Shown here: positions 35,901 through 47,340 of the stretch, one piece after another
Position numbering within the stretch: position 1 is the first letter of the stretch
How the letters are laid out: every line of letters begins with the position of its first letter
NCBI RefSeq assembly: GCF_004193775.1
Contig: NC_041004.1
Location: 29,412,411 to 29,476,410, forward strand
DNA: 64,000 nucleotides
Source: Glycine soja
Lineage: Eukaryota; Streptophyta; Magnoliopsida; Fabales; Fabaceae
Direction: 5' to 3'
The notes under the pieces: generated by a model
Database searches by the model: none
What the model was told of the DNA's origin: nothing
Seen by the model: only the letters and a program-made list of their open reading frames with translations
Program-made: the position numbers and the translations under genes

Positions 35901-38900
35901 TGACATTATTATAATTCTTTCTCATTTTTCATGTTTCTTTCAGAAATCATTTTTCAAGCAATTTTATGGGTCTGTGACCAAATTAGATTATGTGACATTA
36001 AGGCTTGGTTTCATTATGGTAAGATTTTAATGTGCCGTAAAATTATTAGCTCTACCTTGGGCTTGCTATTAGGCTGTAACTTCAATGATGGATTCACGAT
36101 ATTATCTATTTTGTATCTCTGTTTTAGACCCACTGCAAAGGAAATCCAAAGTTTAATTTTCATAAATACATGATCCGTGCCCTTGAAGATGATTTCAAGA
36201 AAGTTGTTGGTATAAGGTATATGCTTCTGAAGAATAATTCCCTAGTAATTATTTAAGCTTTTATACTTATCACAAACCTTCATCCATTAGTTGCTCAAAC
36301 TTTCTTTGTTGTTTAACCTATTGTGTAAGTTTTAAATTCTTTGTAGTTATGAATATAATTTATAATTTCATGGTTGCAGTTGGTATCTTTGGATCTTTGT
36401 GGTCATCTTCATGTTGCTTAATGTCCATGGTAAGCTACTAGACTTGGAATATGTCCTATGATTAATATTTCACTCCATGTTATCTATAATTTCTACTTAA
36501 AACAGTTATTCTTGAATATTTTTTTTATGAATTGAATACTACAGTTATAAGTTGATTACATACTTTATTAGACCAGAAAAATTACAATTTTATATTTTCA
36601 TTTTTTTTTGTCAATATCTTGTATTTTCATTTTTTTTGTCAATATCTTGTATCACATTGAATCCTATTTATTTATTTTTCTATAATTTTGTGATTTCTTG
36701 ACAATATGGATGGATCATGCATGGTGATGATGGGTATACTTGACCCGACTAATCTGATGGGACCCAACCAAAATTTTTGATTGTGTTATTCATGGATTTG
36801 CCAAGTTGGGAATCGGATTTGATAATCTCATACCTAAATCCATCCAACTATATATATAAAATAAATCACTTAACGTAGTAGTCAACATTAAAAAAACATT
36901 TAATGCGATTTAGTTGATATACTTAATAAAACAAATTAGACGTTTGAGTTAGAATATTATTTTCATTTTTTTGGTTTTTTCTATTTTTTTATTATTTTAA
37001 TAATAAACCCAATGACCCCAGCTAACCCAACCCAGTGAGTACATGTTAGTATATAACAGAGTCTTATTGGCTCTGCTATGTTTGAAGCTTCTGTGCACTG
37101 CCCAAAACTGGGATCCAGAACCTGTTTTGTGTTTCTACTTAATGCCATTCATTGATCTGAGTGATCAATTTTGTTGGTAAATTTATACCATGTGACATTG
37201 TTTACGAATGTAGCAATTTCCGACTAATCTCTTTTTGTGCTTTTGTTGATGAAATAAATTTAAATAAAATATTCTTGCACATAAAATAAGATGTGAAGGA
37301 TTTTATGTGTGTAATTAATTTCAAGTGTGATCAATGAGCATCATTAAGAACAATGATACCTTTGCCTATGAGGAGTGGTAGTTCAATTTCTAGTCAAAGA
37401 AAATTAATTTGACTCTCAAAATTAAGATGCTTGGTTTACTTTTCCAGGCTGGCACGCATATTTCTGGATTTCTTTCATTCCTCTCATTGTAAGTATATTG
37501 ATGAATTTTGATTCTTTTCTGTGTACCTTTATTTTACTCAAACCGATAACACATCATCATATCTTAATTTCTGGATGAGTACAATTCAAGAGCAAAACTG
37601 TTTCATCATGGCTTGTAGGAAATTGACCTAAAAAATCCTTCAAAATTCAGTTACAATTATATTAGTGTAACATGTGATGTGTTAATACTTAATAATATAT
37701 CTATCCTTTCTCTTAGAGGTGGTAATAAAACGATGGAATTGGATGTTCTTGTAGGATAGGTAATTATTTTCCCATAGTAAGCTAAATACTTTACTAGTTA
37801 AATTTCTATATTCCTGATTAAATTTAACGCTTAAATTTTCAGTCGTTTGTTAAATTTCTTTTTCTGTTTTTCATAATTAAAAATTTACCTATAGAAGAGT
37901 CATGTATTAATACAAATGTTGGTCTTCTATCATTTGGTTTTTGTATACTGTGTATGCATAGGCGTGTCTACCCATAAATTCTCTATGCATACAAGTTGAT
38001 GTATTTATTTTCTAATTGTTTGTCTCCCAGCCTTGTCTGAATCTTCCTCTTCATTTATTTATTTTTTTTGATTAATTTGAATTTTTCAGCTTCTACTTGC
38101 TGTGGGTGCTAAGTTAGAGCATGTAATAATTCAATTAGCTCATGAAGTAGCTGAGAAGCATTCAGCCATAGAAGGTGAATTAGTGGTCCAACCAAGAGAT
38201 GATCACTTTTGGTTTAATCGGCCCCACATTGTCCTCTTCTTGATTCATTTCATCCTCTTCCAAAATGCTTTTGAGATTGCATTTTTCTTTTGGATATGGG
38301 TAAGCATATTGGACTGAAGCACAATTTATGGTTTCCTTTTGCTTTTCCATTTTAGTTTTCTCTTATGGTTTTGCAAGTGTTTTTTCATAATTTTAATTAA
38401 TACTCCCTCTTGTCTCAATTAGAAGAAAAAAAATAATCCACATTTATTAAGAAGATTAGTTAACTTCATTAAATTGTATTATTTTTAATTAAAAAATTAA
38501 CACTAAACTATTCTTTATTGGAAGTTGATATTGAACATAAAAAAAAATTAGCCTTATTAAATGAAAAGTATTTTTGAGAGAATCTCATTAAATAAAAAAT
38601 AGGTTAACGAGTTTTACTTATATTTTAGATAAAAAAAAATAAATAAAAAATATTGCTTATAATCGAGACACAAAAGAAGTATAACCTTATGTTTATGTTT
38701 CTCAGGTTATATATGGCTTTGACTCCTGTATAATGGGACGGGTTCGTTATATTGTTCCAAGACTCATTATTGGGTAACTAACTACAATACTTTTTTCTTT
38801 TATTTGGACAGGATTTTCATGGTTAGAACTCACAATTAAATTAAATTAAATTGAGTTTGGGTATGCTAGAGTCACTTGCACCAATATGGATCCTTCTATG

Positions 38901-39592
38901 TTAAATTTTCATGCGACCAAGTCATCTGCAAGTTTGTTTTTTTAATCTTTATCTCACCTATTTAATTTATATAAAAGCACAAAAATTTCACATGAGGAGA
39001 GTCATTTCCTCTCAATCACCATTTTTTTTGTATTAATGAGATTCCAAATAACCAAAATTAATTCCTTGTTGCTCAAATTATCTTTATTAATTTCTTTAAA
39101 TTAAGTTTGACTTCTTTCTCCATTTGCATTCTAAATTCCAATTTTTTTCTCTCTTCTGCCTTTTCCTTACCCCTTTTTGTTGGGTTTTGTAGGATATTTA
39201 TTCAGTTACTATGTAGCTATAGTACCCTGCCACTTTATGCAATCGTTACACAGGTGAGTTAATTTTGAGTTTCCTTTCAAACTCAAATGCAAACCAATTT
39301 TCTTATTTTATTTAAAATTAAGGTCTCTTTGCATTGAACTTCTAACACATGTTACTCCCAATGTACGTAGATGGGAACACACTTTAAGAAGGCCGTATTT
39401 GATGAACAAGTGCAAGCACGCCTTGTTGGTTGGGCTCAAAAGGCAAAGAAAAAAGGACAAAGAGGTGATAATAGCCACTCTGGCCAAGGAAGTTCTCATG
39501 TAGGTGCTGGAATTCAACTAGGATCAGTGTTCAAGAGGCCATCTGTCCCAGAAGACAATGTTATTGTCCCAAGAAATGATGGACCCGAATGA
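32986..39592 (+). CDS. MLO family seven-transmembrane protein (MLO1-like)
   Basis: Thirteen exons: 32986-33169, 33924-34201, 34491-34607, 34691-34754, 35498-35592, 35944-36018, 36128-36216, 36380-36429, 37448-37488, 38090-38299, 38706-38773, 39193-39253, 39371-39592. All junctions are GT..AG and phases agree; the joined CDS is 1554 nt (517 aa). The extracellular N-terminus with FTPTWVVAVV leads into the first membrane segment. LMLLGFISLLLT, the Cys residues of CVPVGWTHHMLPC, HCARKGKVPL and THCKGNPKF, and HGWHAYFWISFIPLI are MLO hallmarks. The cytosolic tail has a calmodulin-binding stretch (ARLVGWAQKAKKK, Trp465). MLO proteins are plasma-membrane proteins now viewed as calcium channels regulated by calmodulin. 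Some members confer powdery mildew susceptibility, others act in root thigmotropism or pollen tubes. N-terminal similarity to Arabidopsis MLO1 suggests that clade rather than the mildew clade (inference from memory). No defect is seen. Confidence 0.95.
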
Positions 39593-41425
39593 GTGTGGAT
39601 ATACCCTAGCCAAGATGCACAAAAAAAATGTTTTGGAACCATATTATGTGGGCGCTTGTCACCACATAACGAGGGCTAGCGAAAACGTGATCCTAGAATC
39701 AGTATTAGCTTTGATATCATGAATAATGTAAGAAACCTAACTCAACCCAAAAATTAGCTTAAGAGGTTAAGGTTGCTCCTCACTTATATATTCTAATGTG
39801 GGATTACTTTTAACCAATGTGAAACTTGAATTATTTCTAACACTTCATTATTTCATGAAGGTTTAAATATATTTTTAACCTCTAATAAATTAGTAAATTT
39901 TTTGTTTGTTTCGTGATAAATATTTATCATTTGTTATTAATACAGACTAAAATAAAATTTATTAATTTATTAGAAAACAAACATAAAATTTTCTAATTTA
40001 TCAAAAATTAAAACAAGATATCAAGAATAAAAAATAAAAATATTATTTTATTAGGAACTCAACGCAAAGTAAAAATTTATTAGATGACAAATAAAAAATC
40101 AAATATTTATTAAAAATGAAAAATATATTTAAGCCTTAAATAATGTATTACTATGCACTACTAAAGTATTATCAACTAGTTAGACATACTTTTGAGATAG
40201 AAAAAAAAATTAGCAGTTGTTAAATTTTGTTGTATATATACCACAAATTTGTCGTTAATATATGTGACTATGAATGTTTCAAAGTTTAGTGACTAATATC
40301 ATTTTGTCTCAAAATTTAATTTTAATTTTTCCAGTAGTGTATAGTTACTTGTATATCGGCAAATTTATTTGTGTTTTTTTTAAAGGTGTTTTACTAACCA
40401 GTTAAAGTTTTATACACGTCTGAATTTTCAGTTAACAAATTATTTCAAAAGTTAGTGTTACACGAAATAATTGAGAAAGCAATGTCACATCGTGCCTCAC
40501 AATATGTCGAGGGTTAAAACTAATCTTATAATATTTTTGCACTTAAGTTGTAAACATCTAAAGTTATATAAACTAAATAATTGGACAAAAATAATTAATA
40601 TGTTAAAATTAAAATTAAATTATTTGCATATTACTTAAATTTAATTGATAAAAATAATTATTAATTAAATTTATTTATTTTAATTAAATTTCGAATGATA
40701 ATTATCTTTACAATTTAATCATAAGAATTAGGTTTGATTCCGATATAAAATCATTAGATCTTCAGTTATATTTTTTCAATAAAATTTCGATAGCCAATGC
40801 AACCTTCTTAAAGAAAAATTCCCGTAAACTGAAAATTAAAGAAATAAAATAAGGCTATGTTTGGCTAATTATTTCAATTATTTTTTAGCTTTTTCTATTA
40901 ATTGAATCTTGTTTGACAAATTGATGTTACTTGAAGTAGTATTTTTTAAAATGCTAGCTTCTATCTTTTTATATTTTATTCTCTTTTATTCTTAAAATTT
41001 AATAAATTTATTATTATTCTTTTTAAATAAAATATAATTTTCTTATTTTTTAGTTCTTTGTCACTCATTCCTCCTACACATTTTTTATATTACACTATTT
41101 ATTTTAACTAATACTCAAATATGAACCAATGTGGTGCCTTTTTCAACACATATTATGAGTAAAACATTAACTAGAATTAAAATAGATGGTTGCAATCAAA
41201 CAACATGTCACTAACACTAGCCTCTTCTATGAAGTATGGAACTTGATCTTGCCATAAATCAATAGAGTATACAAGCTTAGTGGCCCATGGTTTCGTTTCA
41301 TCTCCGAAGCCCCATGAAGAAGCATTTCCATTTGATATAGCCCATTCTTTATTATAGTGTGGAGTTGGATCTTCAAAAGGGAAGGACAGCCCTTGGCCTA
41401 GAAAATCTAGTGCCCCTACTATAGT
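39593..41425. other. MLO downstream region; mostly AT-rich
   Basis: The MLO 3' UTR is presumably in the first few hundred bases. The rest is AT-rich with no recognisable element. The last 250 bp carry the minus-strand open frame described separately. Confidence 0.5.
41177..41425 (-). pseudogene. Unrecognised open frame broken by solo LTR 2
   Basis: A minus-strand frame of ~83 codons with balanced amino-acid composition (for example WGFGDETKPWATKLVYS) ends at a stop at 41177. Its upstream end is the solo LTR at 41426. If the LTR and one target duplication are ignored, the frame stays open into 43031-43070. I do not recognise the protein; it could be a gene fragment or chance. Confidence 0.3.
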
Positions 41426-43025
41426 TGTGGAAGCAATGCTTTCCAAGATTATTTTGATGATGTCAAAGACTCAAGTCAAGAATCAAGAGTCAAGCAAGTT
41501 TCAAGAATCAAATAGTCGTTCAATCAAAGCAAGTGTCAAGAATCAAGATCAAGATTCAAGATTCAAGTAAAGAATCAAGATCAAGATTCAAGATTCAAGT
41601 AAAGAATCAAGACTCAAGATTCAAGAATCAAGAGAAGACTCAATCAAGATAAGTATTAAATGAGTTTTTCAAAAACTATTGAATAGCACAATTTTGTTCA
41701 AAAGAAAAATTTTACCAAAGAATTTTACTCTTTGGTAATCGATTACCAGAAGGCAGTAATCGATTACCAGTAGCCAACATTGTTTTCAAACTGATTTACA
41801 AAGTTGTAATCGATTACCAATGTTTTAAAACGTTAGATTTCAAATTTCAAGAGTCACAACTTGTGATAAAACATTTTCAAATCATTTCAAACTTGTGTAA
41901 TCGATTACACAATACTTGTAATTGATTATCAGTGTTTCTAAACGTTTTGATTTTCAAATTTAAACATGAAGAGTCACATCTGTTGATGTGTAATCGATTA
42001 TACTATGATGGTAATCGATTACCAGTGGCTTATTTTAAAAAATAAATTACCAAAAGTCACAATTCTTAAAGTGACTAGTTTCTGAAGATTTTTCAAAAGT
42101 CACAACCTTTAAAGTGACTAGTTTTCAAAAGAGTCACAACTTTTAAAAAGTGACTAGTTTTGAAGAAATTGCCAAGAGTCATAAACTTTTAACTTGAGTC
42201 ATCAAATGACTATAAATATATGACCATGACACGAATTTTAAAGACAAATTTCAGATTTCTTTCATTCATTCAAAGCATTCTTCTAAGAGTTTTTGTTCAA
42301 AACTTTCTTTATTCAAGAAAAGTTCATTGGCAAAAAACTTGTGCTATTCTTCTTCTTCTCCCTTCTCCCACTTGCCAAAAGATTCAAAGGACTAACCGCC
42401 TGAGAATTCTTTTGATTCTTCCTCTTCCCTTTAAACAAAAGATTTCAAAGGACTAATCACCTGAGATATCTTTTGTTTCCCCTTACAAAGATTCAAGGGA
42501 CTAACCGCCTAAGAATTCTTTACCTTAACACATTGGAGGGTACATCCTTTGTGGTACAAGTAGAGTGTACATCTACTTGGGTTGTAATACTGAGAACAAG
42601 AGAGGGTACATCTCTTGTGGATCAGTTCAAGTGGAGGGTACATCCACTTGGTTGTTCAAAGAGAACAAGGGAGGGTACATCCCTTGTGGATCTTTGCTTG
42701 TAAAGGATTTTACAAGGTTGTTGGAAATCTCAAGAACCGGTGGTTGCTTGGGGACTGAACATAGGCACGGGTTGTGGCTGAACCAGTATAAATCTTGTGT
42801 TTGTCTTCTTCTTCCCTACACTCTTTATTTTTTCGCTGTGCACTTTTTATTTCCGCTTTACTTTTGTCTAAGATATTGTTTTTGTTCTTTATTTTCTCAT
42901 AACTTAGTAGTAAAGCCTAATTGAATCTAGTAACATTAAGAAGGATAAATTTTTAATTAGTCAAGACACGTTCATAATTAATTCAACCCCCCTTCTTAAT
43001 TATTCCGAGGCCACTTGATCCAACA
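41426..43025 (+). mobile_element. Solo LTR 2 (copia)
   Basis: A 1600 bp sequence, starting TGTGGAAGC and ending TTGATCCAACA, is the inverse-orientation relative of solo LTR 1 (shared blocks near 42530-42770 versus 9270-9510). It is flanked by near-matching 5 bp repeats ATAGT (41421-41425) and ATAAT (43026-43030). Transcriptional orientation is plus, with a TATAAATA box at 42211-42218. It begins with a CAAGAATCAAGA-type degenerate repeat (41460-41650) and has a local repeat of GTGACTAGTTTT units at 42070-42160. No internal retroelement sequence remains. Confidence 0.88.
41735..42022. promoter_or_regulatory. Cluster of five GTAATCGATTAC palindromes in solo LTR 2
   Basis: Exact copies start at 41735, 41756, 41806, 41897 and 42011, with near-copies at about 41918 and 41990. 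The TATAAATA box follows at 42211. Confidence 0.6.
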
Positions 43026-43030
43026 ATAAT

Positions 43031-43779
43031 GTCACACTTCAAATCTTTGATTTTCTTCTCATAATTGTCCTTGAGGTGGGTTATGCATGGTGACATTGAG
43101 ATTTGGCAGGTAGTGCAGTGGCAACGAGGTTGGGCGTAAGGGTCGTGCTGATGTCAAATTTGGAGGTGGAGGCAGGGCGACATCGAAGAAGGGTGGCGGG
43201 GTTGGTGCGTGACCATATCTATGGGTAAAGGGGGTGGCACAATGGTGTGACGACGGTAGTGGTCATTGATGGCAATGGTGGTGCGCATGGATGTTGGTTG
43301 GTAGTGTAGGTGGTGCAGTTTGATGATGAACAAAAGTAGTGATGGTGCTTGATCTATTTGTATTGGATATTAGTTCTAGTCTTGTGTTTGTAATGAAGAA
43401 TATTATATCTATTTTATTTTATGTTTTACTTTAATTGATTATGATGGTTTTTAGCCTCCATATATTGTAATTTTAATTTCAAAATAAATATTGACGGTTT
43501 TGAAATCGTCACAACTCATTTTTAAAAAGCTAATGACTACGTCACTAACTAATAGAGAAATTATAATGGTAGGGAACAAAAAGAAAACTTTTCAAATATC
43601 AGGGAGCAGAAGTGAAGAAAATTTTATCAGGGATCAAAAACAAAAGTCGGGTACACGTGATGGATCACAAACATATTTTAGCATTTGATAAAAAATATTT
43701 TGATATAGTATAAGATTAATAGTAGAGTACACAATATGAAAAAATGGTAATAATTGAAACTAAAAATATAGTATAAGAG
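43031..43779. other. No gene recognised
   Basis: Lies between solo LTR 2 and the LINE. It has a G-rich part (43080-43330) with GGTGG-type runs and then AT-rich sequence. A short open stretch at 43031-43070 on the minus strand may extend the frame described at 41177. Confidence 0.5.
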
Positions 43780-44410
43780 AAAGGGTAGGAAAAAGGATGC
43801 AACTTCAAAAATTGATATTAATAAGGCCTATGATTAAATTAACTGGGGATATCTTCCTGTCAGGTTGATCAAGCTTGGGTTCCATACTCACTTTGTTAAC
43901 TGGATCATGATGTATGTGACTGTTGTTAGATTCTTTGTCAATGTGATTGATGAGGTAGTTGGGCCTATTATTCATGGAAGGGGTCTTAGACAAGGAAACC
44001 CTCTCTATCCTTATTTGTCTTGAGGGACTATCTACTCTCATTAAAGATGCTGAGAAGAGGTGTGAGCTTCATCGGGTGAAGATTTGCAGGGGTTGCCTCT
44101 ATTATATCCCACTTACTTTTTGCAAATGATAGTTTCCCCTCCTTTAGAGCCAATGAAAGGGAGACCATGGTGGTGAGGAGAATCCTTGAAGAGTAAATTG
44201 CTACATTAGGTCAGTTGATAAATTTTCTCAAGTCTAAAATTACATATAGTAAGAATGTGAACCTTGTTTGAAGACGGGTGTTACTCATATTCTTGGGTTT
44301 TCCATCTATTGTAGGAAAGAACAAGAAATTTATCTTCAATATTATCAAAGATAAAGTGTGGGAAAAGATTAACCCTTGGAGTGGGAAGGCGATGTTTATG
44401 GTCGGGAGAG
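43780..44410 (+). pseudogene. LINE reverse transcriptase fragment, left part
   Basis: Plus-strand reading with frame changes gives KIDINKAYD, GRGLRQGNPLYPYL and, in other frames, the THILGFS region: motifs of plant L1-type non-LTR RT. It is interrupted by copia-2 at 44411 within the target site GAGAG and resumes at 53312. Confidence 0.8.
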
Positions 44411-45258
44411 TGTTAGACAAGTGGCCTCAGATATCTTAAGAAGGGGGGGGGGTTGAATTAAGATATTCCAAACTACTTCCCCAATTAAAAATCTATTTCA
44501 CTTTCTTTTCAAGTTATAAATTCCCTTAACAATGAACTTCTTAAATATTAATTCAAATAAAACAATTTGAATATGAATATAAAGCAATAATAAACAAAGG
44601 AGATTAAGGGAAGAGAAAGTGCAAACTCAGATTTATACTGGTTCGGCCACACCCTTGTGCCTACGTCCAGTCCCCAAGCAACCCGCTTGAGAGTTCCACT
44701 ATCTTGTAAATTCCTTTTACAAGTTCTAAACACACAAGGACAATCCTTCCTTTGTTTTTAGAATTCCTTTACAACAAGAGACCCACGGTCTCTTAATCCC
44801 TTAGAGAATGAGGAGAAGAAGAAGAATGAATCTCTCTAGAAAGAGATAGATTTTACAGATTGAGCACTCAAATAATTCCTTAATGAATTGCAATTGAATT
44901 GGCCAAGGAATTTTTAAGAGGATATAATGATTTTTGCTCTTTGAGAGGATAAACACTTGTTGTTATGAAAAACTTTATGCAAAATCGTGTCTCAAGTCAC
45001 ATATATATAGGCCTATGATAGCCATTCAATAACCACACAAAAAGATGTGACTGTTGAGAATGTTTTCTGAAAAACTCCTCTGGTAATCGATTACAACAAG
45101 TGTGTAATCGATTACACTCTTTAAAATTTGAATTAAAACGTTCAGAAACTGCTGGTAATCGATTACCATATATGTGTAATCGATTACACAGTGCAAATTT
45201 TGAATTCAAATTTTAATAGCTGTTGTAAATCAGTTTTGGCCACTGGTAATCGATTACC
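44411..45258 (-). repeat. Copia-2 3' LTR, lacking its U3 start
   Basis: Matches 52209-53056 almost perfectly, then similarity stops within a GTAATCGATTACC copy and the inverted repeat begins. About 250 bp of the LTR are missing. Five exact GTAATCGATTAC copies remain, at 45083, 45104, 45155, 45176 and 45246. Confidence 0.92.
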
Positions 45259-45466
45259 AAAGGGGGAGAGAACTTGGGAGAACACATATGGGTTAGAAAT
45301 CAATTAGGCATACATGCCAAAAGATAGGGGGAGTAAGGGTTGTGTGAACGTGCTATATACAAGATGATAGCACGTTCACATAACCCTTACTCCCCCTATC
45401 TTTTGGCATGTATGCCTAATTGATTTCTAACCCATATGTGTTCTCCCAAGTTCTCTCCCCCTTTGG
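45257..45466. repeat. 99 bp inverted repeat with 12 nt loop
   Basis: The left arm 45257-45355 and right arm 45368-45466 are reverse complements at 98 of 99 positions (a G/A difference in the GTTGTGTGAAC versus GTTATGTGAAC segment). The spacer is 45356-45367. The right arm is the normal internal sequence next to the 3' LTR and includes a purine-rich GGGGGAGAG segment; the left arm is an extra inverted copy. Confidence 0.97.
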
Positions 45467-45706
45467 CAACATAAAAAAGGACTAGATCAAAACAATCAAT
45501 ATCCAAACATTAACACAATAAATATTCAAACAAAGCCAACCATTAAATCAAAATAAATCCATACAGCGTCATAATTAACCAAAACCAAAGCGAGAATTAT
45601 AATAATAGTGCAAGACTAGAACAAAAAGCCAAATACATGGCGATAAAGCAAAGTACTAATAATATTTGACTACTAATTAAACTAAGTTAGAATAATAACA
45701 TATAAT

Positions 45707-46841
45707 CTAAGAGGATGAAGGAGGCGGTGGTGGTGGATCAAAGCAAGTTCGGATGAAGGAGACATCTTCTTCAACCCTAGTGATCCTTGATTCCATAGCA
45801 TCGAACCGCATGTCAACTTGCAATTCCATGGCATCAAACTTGTCACCAACAAAAGTTTGAAGTCCATCAAACTTGTCCATAAGCCTTTGAAGAAGAGTGG
45901 AATTATCTTCAACTGGTATGTGGCCTTCATCATCAGCAGGTGGAACACCCTTTTTGACCCAAGAGCCATCACGCTCTTTGCGGTAACCAAAAGAAGCAAT
46001 CACAGCAGCACCAATTAAAAAAGATCGCTTGATTGGAACATAAGGTTCAGAATCAAGAGGAATTTGAAAATGGCGGAAAAAGAGAGTGACAATCTGTGGA
46101 TATGGTAGTGGAGCATTTAATCGCAATGCCTTATGCATGCGATATCTGACTAAGTGTGCCCAGTCAAGTTGACGCCCTGTATGAAAGGCCCACATGATAA
46201 TTAGATCTTCCTCAGAAACCTGGGCAAGGTTGGAAGACAGTGGAAGCAGAATACGCACAATTAAATAGTGAAGGATGCGGCTTTCAAAAGCCAATGACCC
46301 GGCAAGAAGACGTCCGATCATATCCGCATTGTTGGTGCAAACCAACTGGCGGGCATCATGGGCAGAGAAATCAAATTTCCAGTCGTCATTCAGTGTACCT
46401 TCAAATGGTACACCGTCACTGGGTAGTTTGGTTAAGTCATGAAAAAGGGATTGGTCAATGACCATTTTTATCCCAAAAATTTCAGAAATCAAAGTGCTGT
46501 CCTGAATTTCAAGATTACAATAAAAAAGCTTTAACCAATTCAGGATAAATAGGCAATTGTAATGACATAAAAGGTAGAAGACCTAAGTTCTGAAAGGCTT
46601 GAATGCAATCAAAGGTTTCAGCAGAAAAGAATTCCATATCAATAAACTTAGGGTCGATAATGGAACGAGATGAGAAAAGATTGGAGTACCGTTTTTGCTG
46701 TTCGTCGGAAGAAAATACTGGGGAAGAGGACAATGAGGGAGGGATTGGTGCTGTGGATGCGCTAGTGGCTCCAGAACGATGAGCTCTTGAAGCCGAAGCG
46801 GAGGCGGAAGAACCCTTTCGTTTCTTTGACGATTCTGCCAT
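45707..46841 (-). pseudogene. Copia-2 env-like ORF with one frameshift
   Basis: The first part starts at the ATG at 46841 (MAESSKKRKG, Ser/Ala-rich N-terminus) and is open to 46515. A second frame, from 46492 to 45707, continues the same protein and ends in a short coiled region and a poly-Pro/Ser tail. The shift coincides with a run of six A (plus strand, 46523-46528), consistent with a one-base insertion. Sirevirus elements carry such an ORF after pol; its function is unproven. It lies 500 bp downstream of pol and has its own TATA-like promoter (47024-47031). Homology beyond the position argument is not established here. Confidence 0.65.
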
Positions 46842-47023
46842 TTGAGGGAGTTCTTGCAGATTTTAATCGGTGAAATCAAAAGAAAAATGAAAAAAAGAAG
46901 AAGATTTCAATTTACGGGAGTTGATTTGATGAAGAAATGAGTGAGATATAAAGGTTTGGAGGTTTAGGTATGGATGGACGACGCAAGGAAGAAGGGGCTG
47001 CGCAGGAGATTCTGAAAACGTGA

Positions 47024-47031
47024 TATTTATA
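47024..47031 (-). promoter_or_regulatory. TATA box of an internal promoter for the copia-2 env-like ORF
   Basis: The minus strand reads CTCTATAAATATCACG, ~183 bp before the env-like ATG at 46841, followed by a CT-rich leader typical of plant 5' UTRs. Six GTAATCGATTAC palindromes lie directly upstream. Confidence 0.55.
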
Positions 47032-47045
47032 GAGCAGGACGCGTG

Positions 47046-47179
47046 GTAATCGATTACAAGTAATGGTAATCGATTACAGGAGGAGGCAGCCTACTGGTAA
47101 TCGATTACATGAATACTGTAATCGATTACAGGCCATCTGTTCTAGTGTAATCGATTACAATATTGATGTAATCGATTAC
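47046..47179. promoter_or_regulatory. Array of six GTAATCGATTAC palindromes upstream of env-like promoter
   Basis: Exact copies start at 47046, 47066, 47097, 47118, 47147 and 47168, about 20-30 bp apart. The nearest is 15 bp from the TATA box. They lie between the pol stop and the env-like gene, outside any LTR. Confidence 0.65.
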
Positions 47180-47340
47180 CAGAACAAAAAATAGCCTTTT
47201 CCTAAAGGAAAACTTATTTCTTAAGTCTAAAAACTTATGTTATTTAAAGAGTTAATTATACTAACAAGAAAAGTAAACTAAATTAAACAAAACAAGCGTC
47301 ATACTTCATCAAAAACACAATCAATCATTCATAAAAAAAA

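Noticed and set aside
42473..42924. Overlapping open frames with repeated EGTSLVD-type segments
   Set aside because: They come from short repeats in solo LTR 2 that also occur, inverted, in solo LTR 1.
45707..46492. Env-like ORF taken as a host gene
   Set aside because: It lies between pol and the LTR of copia-2, on the same strand, inside the target duplication boundaries.
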